The position numbers and the translations under genes are program-made. From contig CAOJUB010000001.1 of assembly GCA_948443805.1 (NCBI GenBank), forward strand, positions 1-64,000: DNA of 64,000 bases. The letters are read 5' to 3'. Source of the DNA: an uncultured Clostridia bacterium (lineage in GTDB: Bacteria; Bacillota; Clostridia; Oscillospirales; UBA644). The notes under the pieces were generated by a model. It saw only the letters and a program-made list of their open reading frames with translations. It was not told the DNA's origin and searched no databases. Shown in pieces: positions 57,903 through 64,000 of the stretch (its first letter is position 1; the number at the start of each line of letters is the position of its first letter).

Positions 57903-59195
57903 ATGTCTTACCAGTATGATAACTATAAATTTGAAACCATTCAGCTTCATGCAGGGCAGGAAAGCCCTGATCCGGCTTCCGATGCAAGGGCGGTGCCGAT
58001 TTATCAGACCACCTCTTACGTTTTTAAAAATTCGGCGCATGCCGCCGCCCGTTTCAGCCTTGCCGATGCGGGGAATATTTACGGCCGGCTGACCAATTCT
58101 ACCGTGGATGTTTTTGAACGGCGCGTGGCGGCTCTTGAGGGCGGCGTTGCCGCTTTGGGCGTAGCTTCCGGCGCCGCCGCAATTACCTATACGTTTTTGA
58201 ACCTTGCCGGGGCAGGCGATAATATTGTTTCGGCCAAAACGATTTACGGCGGTACCTATAATTTGCTTGAGCATACCCTGCCGCAGTACGGAATCCGCAC
58301 AACGTTTGTCGATGCTGACAAAGAGGGCGCGTTTGAAGAGGCGATTGATGAAAATACCAAGGCGGTGTTTCTTGAAACCATCGGAAATCCGAATGCCACA
58401 CTGATTGATATCGAGAAGGTTGCGGCGATTGCTCATAAACATAAAATTCCGCTGGTGGTGGATTCTACTTTTGCCACGCCATATCTGGTCCGTCCGTTTG
58501 AATACGGCGCCGATATCGTTGTTCATTCCGCTACCAAATTTATCGGCGGTCACGGAACGGCCATCGGCGGCGTGATCGTTGACAGCGGAAAGTTCGACTG
58601 GGAGGCCAGCGGAAAATTTCCGTCGCTGACCGAACCGAATCCCAGTTACCATGGCGTAAGTTTTACAAAGGCGGTCGGCCCGGCGGCTTTTGTGACAAAA
58701 ATCCGTGCGGTTCTTTTGCGCGATACCGGAGCAACGCTTGCGCCGCTTCATGCCTTTTTGTTTTTGCAGGGATTGGAAACGCTTTCGCTGCGCGTGGAAC
58801 GGCATGTGGAAAACGCGCTGAAGGTCGTCTCGTTCCTGGCTGCGCATCCGAAAGTGGAATCGGTAAACCATCCGTCCCTGTCTGCGCATCCGCATCATGC
58901 GCTGTACCGGAAGTATTTTCCGAACGGCGGCGCTTCTATTTTTACTTTTAATATTAAGGGAGACGCACAGGACGCGCAGAATTTTATCGACCGTCTGAAA
59001 ATTTTCTCTCTGCTTGCCAACGTTGCCGATGTCAAGTCCCTTGTGATCCATCCGGCTTCCACCACTCATTCCCAGCTGACGGAAGCAGAACTTGCAGAAC
59101 AGGGAATTCAGCCGAATACCATTCGTCTTTCTGTCGGAACGGAACATATTGACGATCTTCTTGCCGACCTTTCACAGGCATTTGACGCTGTTTAA
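57903..59195 (+). CDS. metY: O-acetylhomoserine sulfhydrylase (second copy)
   Basis: 430 residues. PLP lysine in HSATKFIGGHGTAIGG, substrate-binding YGRLTNSTVDVFE. Makes homocysteine directly from O-acetylhomoserine and sulfide. AAAGAAAGAAGGA precedes ATG 57903. It is followed by cysK after about 30 bases, so assimilation of sulfide into homocysteine and cysteine is co-expressed. Diverged paralogue of the gene at 40167: same family and length, but different sequence throughout. Confidence 0.92.
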   Translation: MSYQYDNYKFETIQLHAGQESPDPASDARAVPIYQTTSYVFKNSAHAAARFSLADAGNIYGRLTNSTVDVFERRVAALEGGVAALGVASGAAAITYTFLNLAGAGDNIVSAKTIYGGTYNLLEHTLPQYGIRTTFVDADKEGAFEEAIDENTKAVFLETIGNPNATLIDIEKVAAIAHKHKIPLVVDSTFATPYLVRPFEYGADIVVHSATKFIGGHGTAIGGVIVDSGKFDWEASGKFPSLTEPNPSYHGVSFTKAVGPAAFVTKIRAVLLRDTGATLAPLHAFLFLQGLETLSLRVERHVENALKVVSFLAAHPKVESVNHPSLSAHPHHALYRKYFPNGGASIFTFNIKGDAQDAQNFIDRLKIFSLLANVADVKSLVIHPASTTHSQLTEAELAEQGIQPNTIRLSVGTEHIDDLLADLSQAFDAV

Positions 59196-59229
59196 TTGAA
59201 ACCGGAATAATTGTAAAGGAGAGATGATG

Positions 59230-60162
59230 ATGTCTGCTATTTATACTTCTGCCGATCAGCTGATCGGAAAAACGCCCCTTTTGGAATTGACGCATATTGA
59301 GAAAAAACTGGAACTGAAAGCAAAAATCCTTGCCAAACTGGAATATTTGAATCCTGCCGGTTCGGTGAAGGACCGGATTGCGAAGGCGATGATTGACGAC
59401 GCCGAGAAAAAAGGCCTTCTTAAAGAAGGTTCGGTGATTATCGAGCCGACCTCCGGCAACACCGGTATCGGCCTTGCTTCTGTTGCTGCGGCGCGGGGAT
59501 ATCGGATCGTTATTGTTATGCCGGAAACCATGTCGGTGGAACGCCGGCAGCTGATGGCGGCTTACGGCGCGGAACTGGTTTTGACCGAGGGGGCAAAGGG
59601 CATGAAGGGCGCGATTGCCAAAGCGGAGGAAATTGCAAAGGAGACGCCGAACAGTTTTATCTGCGGTCAGTTTGAGAACCCTGCCAATCCAGAGGCGCAC
59701 CGAAACACAACCGGTCCTGAAATCTATGCAGATACCGATGGGAAAATTGATCTTTTTGTTGCTGGCGTGGGTACCGGCGGCACGGTAACCGGCGTTGGCG
59801 AATATCTGAAAAAACAAAATCCCGCCGTTCAGGTCGTAGCGGTTGAGCCGGCTTCTTCTGCAGTTCTGTCGACCGGGGTTCCCGGCAGTCACAAAATCCA
59901 GGGGATCGGCGCGGGATTTATTCCTAAAGTGTTGAATTCCGGGATTTATGATGAGGTGATCGCGGTATCGAACGAGGACGCGTTTGCTTATGGTAAGCTG
60001 GTCGGGAAGGCCGAAGGCGTTCTTGTCGGAATTTCTTCCGGCGCCGCGCTGAAAGCAGCGGTAGAACTGGCAAAACGGCCGGAGAATGAAGGCAAAACAA
60101 TTGTGGTTTTGTTCCCGGATACCGGCGACCGGTATTTGTCCACCCCGCTTTTTGCCGACTGA
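59230..60162 (+). CDS. cysK: Cysteine synthase A
   Basis: About 310 residues. Three ATGs in a row (59224, 59227, 59230); spacing to GGAG favours the last. O-acetylserine sulfhydrylase of fold type II: PLP lysine in [15 protein letters not shown], substrate loop [15 protein letters not shown] phosphate site [10 protein letters not shown]. It makes cysteine from O-acetylserine and sulfide. Co-transcribed with metY. Confidence 0.95.
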   Translation: MSAIYTSADQLIGKTPLLELTHIEKKLELKAKILAKLEYLNPAGSVKDRIAKAMIDDAEKKGLLKEGSVIIEPTSGNTGIGLASVAAARGYRIVIVMPETMSVERRQLMAAYGAELVLTEGAKGMKGAIAKAEEIAKETPNSFICGQFENPANPEAHRNTTGPEIYADTDGKIDLFVAGVGTGGTVTGVGEYLKKQNPAVQVVAVEPASSAVLSTGVPGSHKIQGIGAGFIPKVLNSGIYDEVIAVSNEDAFAYGKLVGKAEGVLVGISSGAALKAAVELAKRPENEGKTIVVLFPDTGDRYLSTPLFAD

Positions 60163-60291
60163 CGACCGATTTTGATTCTGGCGGAAAACGATAGAATGAC
60201 CGGACTTTTTCCGAGGCGTAGAGACGTCTCGGAAATTGTTCGTATCTTGAGAGTTCGGCATGGAGAGCGAAAAAAGAAAGGCGGCGTTGTT

Positions 60292-60849
60292 ATGGAGATT
60301 ACACGGGAAGCGGCTTGGAATTTGCTGACTGAGTATAATCAGGGAGAATTTCATTTGCGGCACGGGAAAACTGTCGGTGGTGTTATGAAGTGGTTTGCTG
60401 AAACGCTTGGTTATGGGGACGAGGCGGATTTTTGGGAAATCGTTGGGATATTGCACGATCTGGATTTTGAGCAGTTTCCGGAACAGCATTGCATCAAATT
60501 GCAGGAGATCTTACGCTCGCGGGGCGCGGAGGAGCGGTTGATTCATGCAACGGCAAGCCATGGATGGCAGTTGACGGTTACGATTGCTCCGGAACATGAA
60601 ATGGAGAAAGTTCTCTATGCTGTGGACGAGCTAACCGGTTTGATTGGCGCTGTTGCCTTGATGAGACCTTCAAAAAGTGTTTGTGATCTTGAGGTAAAAA
60701 CGGTAAAAAAGAAATGGAAAGATAAAAAGTTCGCCGCAGGTTGTTCCCGGGAAGTGATCGGCCGTGGCGCAGAACTTCTCGGATGGGAATTGGATGATTT
60801 GATTGAAAAAACTATTTTTGCTATGAGAAGTTGCGAAAATAAAAGCTGA
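60292..60849 (+). CDS. HD-domain protein
   Basis: 185 residues from ATG 60292. A small HD phosphohydrolase: the metal site H-D is in GILHDLDFEQFP, with outer His residues in RHGKTVGGV and in ATASHG. A conserved clostridial hydrolase-type protein of unknown substrate. Ribosome binding site AAGAAAGG is a little distant. A 9-bp hairpin without a T run (60211-60232) lies upstream. Confidence 0.8.
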   Translation: MEITREAAWNLLTEYNQGEFHLRHGKTVGGVMKWFAETLGYGDEADFWEIVGILHDLDFEQFPEQHCIKLQEILRSRGAEERLIHATASHGWQLTVTIAPEHEMEKVLYAVDELTGLIGAVALMRPSKSVCDLEVKTVKKKWKDKKFAAGCSREVIGRGAELLGWELDDLIEKTIFAMRSCENKS

Positions 60850-60883
60850 CGAACGCTTCAAAAGAAAGGAACAGGCTACTTAT

Positions 60884-61942
60884 ATGGATTGTTTTGAGAC
60901 ACTGATCGGCCGTCTTGCCGCAGAAAGAAATCTTTCGGATTCGGAATTGGCTTTTCTGATTGAAAATGATTCGGCCGCAGAGCCGCTTTTTGCCGCTGCC
61001 GACCGGGTTCGGCGAAGCATTTACGGCGACGAAGTGTATCTCCGGGGACTGATCGAGTTTACCAATTACTGCAAAAATAACTGTTACTATTGCGGTATTC
61101 GGGCGGGGAATCCAAACGCCGTCCGCTACCGTCTTTCTCAAGAGGAAATCCTTGCGTGCTGTGAAGAGGGGTATTCTCTCGGTTTCCGGACCTTTGTTCT
61201 TCAGGGGGGGGAAGACCCCTTTTTTACCGACGACCGGCTCTGCAATGTGATTTCTGCGATTCGGAAACGGTTTTCCGACTGCGCCATCACTCTTTCTGTC
61301 GGAGAAAAGCCGAAGGAAAGCTATCAGGCCTATTTCCAGGCCGGCGCAAACCGGTATCTTCTTCGGCATGAGACGGCAGATGATGCGCATTATAAAAAAC
61401 TGCATCCCGGTTCGATGTCTCCGGAAAACCGTAAACGCTGCCTTTTTAATCTGAAAGCGATCGGCTTTCAGGTCGGTTCAGGCTTTATGGTCGGTTCGCC
61501 GGGGCAGACAACGGAAAATCTGGTGTGCGATCTTCGTTTTTTGCAGCAACTGCGTCCGGATATGATCGGGATCGGTCCGTATCTGAATCATGCGCAGACG
61601 CCGTTTGCCGGGTCTCCGGACGGGTCTCTTTGGCAGACGCTGCGGCTGATTTCTCTTCTGCGGCTGATGTTTCCGTATGCGCTGATTCCCGCGACGACCG
61701 CGTTGGGTACAATTTCGCCCGAAGGGCGGGAGCTGGGACTGAAAGCCGGAGCGAATGTTGTGATGCCGAATCTGTCGCCGGTCGGCGTGCGGAAGCTGTA
61801 TGATTTGTATGAAAATAAAATTTGCACCGGAGAAGAAGCCGCGCAGTGCCGTGATTGTCTGGCTCGCCGGGTTTTGAAGGCCGGCTACCGTGTGGTTACC
61901 GCTGTTGGCGACGTGAAAAAAGAGCCGGAGAAGAATCATTAA
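60884..61942 (+). CDS. hydE: [FeFe]-hydrogenase maturase HydE, radical SAM
   Basis: 352 residues. The radical SAM cluster motif CX3CX2C is at Cys63, Cys67 and Cys70 (NYCKNNCYYCG). HydE blocks RYRLSQEEIL, LQGGEDPFF, GSGFMVGSPGQT and GPYLNHAQTPF are present. HydE acts with HydF and HydG to build the 2Fe subcluster of the H-cluster. HydF, HydG and hydrogenase genes are not in the window. AAAGAAAGGA upstream. It probably shares a transcript with the HD gene and mnmA. Confidence 0.9.
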   Translation: MDCFETLIGRLAAERNLSDSELAFLIENDSAAEPLFAAADRVRRSIYGDEVYLRGLIEFTNYCKNNCYYCGIRAGNPNAVRYRLSQEEILACCEEGYSLGFRTFVLQGGEDPFFTDDRLCNVISAIRKRFSDCAITLSVGEKPKESYQAYFQAGANRYLLRHETADDAHYKKLHPGSMSPENRKRCLFNLKAIGFQVGSGFMVGSPGQTTENLVCDLRFLQQLRPDMIGIGPYLNHAQTPFAGSPDGSLWQTLRLISLLRLMFPYALIPATTALGTISPEGRELGLKAGANVVMPNLSPVGVRKLYDLYENKICTGEEAAQCRDCLARRVLKAGYRVVTAVGDVKKEPEKNH

Positions 61943-61971
61943 AAGTTGATTGGAGAAGAAAGAGGTTTTTC

Positions 61972-63060
61972 ATGAATCATCGTGTTTTGGTTGCTATGAG
62001 CGGCGGGGTTGACAGCAGCGTTGCCGCCTATTTATTGAAAGAGCAGGGGTATGAGTGTATCGGCGCGACAATGCGGCTTTTTGAGAATGCCGACGCGGGT
62101 TTGCCGCCGCAGAAAACCTGCTGTTCTCTTGATGATGTTGCCGACGCGGAAGACGTTGCGTATCGGCTGGGTATGAAGTTCTATGTGTTTAATTTTACTT
62201 CCGATTTCCGGGAAAAGGTGATTTCCCGTTTTATTTCCGCTTATGAAAACGGCTTGACGCCGAATCCCTGTATCGATTGCAATCGGTATATGAAGTTCGA
62301 AAAACTGCATCAGCGTGCCCGGATTCTGGAATGCGACTATATTGCAACCGGTCATTATGCGCGGATCGAAGAGAAAAACGGCCGGTATTTGCTGAAAAAA
62401 GCGGCCGATCCTTCGAAAGATCAAAGTTATGTCCTATACTCAATGACGCAGGAGGAATTGCGGCATACGCTGTTTCCTCTTGGAGAAATGAAAAAGGAAG
62501 AAACCCGGGAAATTGCTGCGGAGCGCGGTTTTTTCAACGCGGACAAGCCCGATAGTCAGGATATTTGTTTTGTTCCTGACGGCGATTATGCAAAAGTCAT
62601 CCGTTCGCATACCGGAAAAGAGTATCCGCCGGGAAATTTTGTGGATCTTTCCGGCCGGGTGATCGGATTGCATAAGGGAATTATTCATTACACCGTCGGG
62701 CAGCGAAAAGGATTGGGACAGGGTTTCGGCGAAAAAATGTATGTCTGTGCGGTACGGAAAGAAGACAATACGGTGGTTCTCGGAAAGAACAGCGATTTGT
62801 TTACCAAAGAGCTGGAAGTTCAGGATTTTAACTGGATTGCATTTGACGAACCGGAGGTCCCGTTTCAGGCGGAGGTTCGTATCCGGTATCAGCAGAAAGA
62901 GCGCCCCGCAACGGTTCTTCCTCTTGGCGGCGGCCGTGTGCGAATCGTTTTTGACGAAGCGCAGCGCGCCGTAACGCCCGGCCAGGCCGCTGTGGTTTAT
63001 CAGGGGGATGCTGTTGTTGGCGGCGGCGTAATTTGTAAAAATAATGTCGTTGATTTTTGA
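61972..63060 (+). CDS. mnmA: tRNA-specific 2-thiouridylase MnmA
   Basis: 362 residues from ATG 61972. It thiolates U34 of tRNA-Lys, -Glu and -Gln. The PP-loop SGGVDSS is at 10-16; catalytic Cys100 in NPCIDCN and the second Cys in DSQDICFVPDG. The C-terminal barrel is present (YTVGQRKGLG). AGAGG upstream. Sulfur reaches it from a cysteine desulfurase (not in the window), which connects it loosely to the cysteine genes nearby. Confidence 0.96.
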   Translation: MNHRVLVAMSGGVDSSVAAYLLKEQGYECIGATMRLFENADAGLPPQKTCCSLDDVADAEDVAYRLGMKFYVFNFTSDFREKVISRFISAYENGLTPNPCIDCNRYMKFEKLHQRARILECDYIATGHYARIEEKNGRYLLKKAADPSKDQSYVLYSMTQEELRHTLFPLGEMKKEETREIAAERGFFNADKPDSQDICFVPDGDYAKVIRSHTGKEYPPGNFVDLSGRVIGLHKGIIHYTVGQRKGLGQGFGEKMYVCAVRKEDNTVVLGKNSDLFTKELEVQDFNWIAFDEPEVPFQAEVRIRYQQKERPATVLPLGGGRVRIVFDEAQRAVTPGQAAVVYQGDAVVGGGVICKNNVVDF

Positions 63061-63078
63061 TTGAATTTTTGCTATAAT
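63050..63078 (+). promoter_or_regulatory. Promoter of metF
   Basis: TTGATT at 63050-63055 (inside the end of mnmA), 17-bp spacer, TATAAT at 63073-63078. Confidence 0.7.
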
Positions 63079-63084
63079 AAAAAA

Positions 63085-63354
63085 ATAATATCGGCTCTGT
63101 GGCAGCAGGAAATTGTGGTGACAGATATATTGAAATATCCGGCTGTGTGAAAGGGATATCTGCCTTTGCGCCGGGGAAAAGAACTTATTATTGTCATTGA
63201 TGTTGTGGATATTCAGGGAACGATCGGAACGGCGACCGCCAAAGAAATATGATTTGCCGAAAAACAGGAAAAAGAGATTTTTTACCATTCAGCCTATGAT
63301 TTATAAAAATGGCCGGATCAAAAGGTTTTTGCCGGCCTTGGAACGGAGAAACAT
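63085..63354 (+). other. Leader of metF, structured but unassigned
   Basis: About 270 nt. Local pairings: cagatat with atatctg, the competing aaagg with ccttt, and ggccgg with ccggcc just before the ribosome binding site (about 63311-63337). A 34-codon frame can be read near 63160-63261 but has no proper start. It does not match the SAM-I (S-box), T-box or cobalamin patterns known to me. Confidence 0.4.
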
Positions 63355-64000
63355 ATGAAAGTCATTGATACCATAACCGCTTCGAAGCCGACGTTGTCTT
63401 TTGAGGTCTTTCCGCCGAAGACCGATGATAAGTTTGAAAGCGTCAGCCGGGCGGTCGGTGAAATCGCCACGCTTGCGCCCGATTATATGAGCGTGACCTA
63501 CGGTGCGGGCGGCGGGACTTCGGAATATACGGCGAGGATTGCCGCCGATCTGTTGCAGAAAGGCGTGGTTTCTCTTGCGCATCTGACCTGCGTCTCGTCT
63601 ACGCGGGAACGGGTTTTTGAACAGCTTGAAAAGCTGCGCGCTTTGGGGATTGAAAATATTCTTGCTCTTCGGGGCGATATCCCCGAAGGGTTGGACCGGA
63701 CGAAACTTTCCTATCATTATGCCTATGAATTGATTGCTGAAATCCGGGATTTCGGCGGTTTCTGCATTGGCGGCGCGTGTTATCCGGAATGCCATCCTGA
63801 AAGTGAAAACAGCGCGAAAGATATTGAGTATCTGAAAATCAAGGTCGAAAATGGGTGCGAGTTTCTGACAACCCAGATGTTTTTTGATAATTCGATTTTA
63901 TATAACTTTTTATATCGTCTGCTCCGCGCCGGCGTCGATGTTCCGGTTGTCGCCGGCGTCATGCCGGTAACAAACGCCGTGCAGATCAAACGGATCGCGT
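63355..64000 (+). CDS. metF: Methylenetetrahydrofolate reductase (partial)
   Basis: The first 215 codons only; the window ends within the gene. MetF reduces 5,10-methylene-THF to 5-methyl-THF, the methyl donor for methionine. FEVFPPK, SVTYGAGG (with TSEYTARIAADL), LALRGDIPEG and TTQMFFDN are typical. GGAG lies upstream of ATG 63355. It joins metY and cysK in methionine supply, with its own promoter. Confidence 0.93.
   Translation, partial: MKVIDTITASKPTLSFEVFPPKTDDKFESVSRAVGEIATLAPDYMSVTYGAGGGTSEYTARIAADLLQKGVVSLAHLTCVSSTRERVFEQLEKLRALGIENILALRGDIPEGLDRTKLSYHYAYELIAEIRDFGGFCIGGACYPECHPESENSAKDIEYLKIKVENGCEFLTTQMFFDNSILYNFLYRLLRAGVDVPVVAGVMPVTNAVQIKRIA

Noticed and set aside
63085-63270. 6S RNA in the metF leader
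   Set aside because: Length is about right and ends could pair weakly, but no long rod with a central bubble could be drawn.

Overview
The window looks like chromosome from an endospore-forming, low-to-mid GC Firmicute of the class Clostridia. The evidence is a spoIIGA-sigE pair, a SPOCS/LysM spore protein, a HydE-type radical SAM protein, Gram-positive style lipoproteins, AGGAGG-type ribosome binding sites, and many sigma-A promoters with a 17-bp spacer. No rRNA, tRNA, phage, transposase or CRISPR array was recognised. Most of the window is ordinary core genome. The unusual material is in regulatory and intergenic stretches and in two degenerate enzymes.

Layout. 0.1-4.3 kb: a five-gene operon with a ribbon-helix-helix regulator, a membrane protein, an SPFH protein carrying five zinc ribbons, a zinc-ribbon membrane protein, and an Ltp-repeat surface protein. 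4.4-8.5 kb (minus): a PlsC-like acyltransferase, then asnS with an AspT-type aminotransferase. 8.7-20.6 kb (minus): rpoB-rpoC-rpsL-rpsG-fusA-tuf, with a strong promoter before rpoB and a second one inside an inverted repeat before rpsL. 20.9-26.4 kb (plus): a small membrane protein, RNase P RNA, an XRE-cupin regulator, a YbaK-type deacylase, a pyridoxamine kinase and a zinc/manganese ABC importer. 26.5-31.2 kb: guaB, rarA, nth, prmA. 31.3-40 kb: a small lipoprotein, a polysaccharide deacetylase, a 1666-residue LacZ-like lipoprotein that lacks its nucleophile, and a DacF-like protein without any of the three penicillin-binding-protein motifs. 40-47 kb: an O-acetylhomoserine sulfhydrylase, a TetR regulator, a hairpin-rich intergenic element, DegV, a CxxC-rich surface protein, a broken FG-GAP gene, sigE and spoIIGA. 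47-51.8 kb: a DUF5107/TPR protein whose 3' end is amplified into a 52-bp tandem array, a cytidylate-kinase-like protein, and gap. 52-57.5 kb: an unknown kinase-like protein, an unknown lipoprotein, a SPOCS-LysM protein, and rplJ-rplL behind an L10 leader. 57.6-64 kb: a leader ORF with metY and cysK, an HD protein, hydE, mnmA and the start of metF.

The metY paralogues, cysK and metF form a sulfur amino acid and one-carbon theme. spoIIGA, sigE and the SPOCS protein belong to sporulation. Protein functions are inferred from recognisable motifs, and no database search was possible. Start codons were chosen by ribosome binding site and family N-terminus, and the choice is stated wherever it differs from the longest possible frame.
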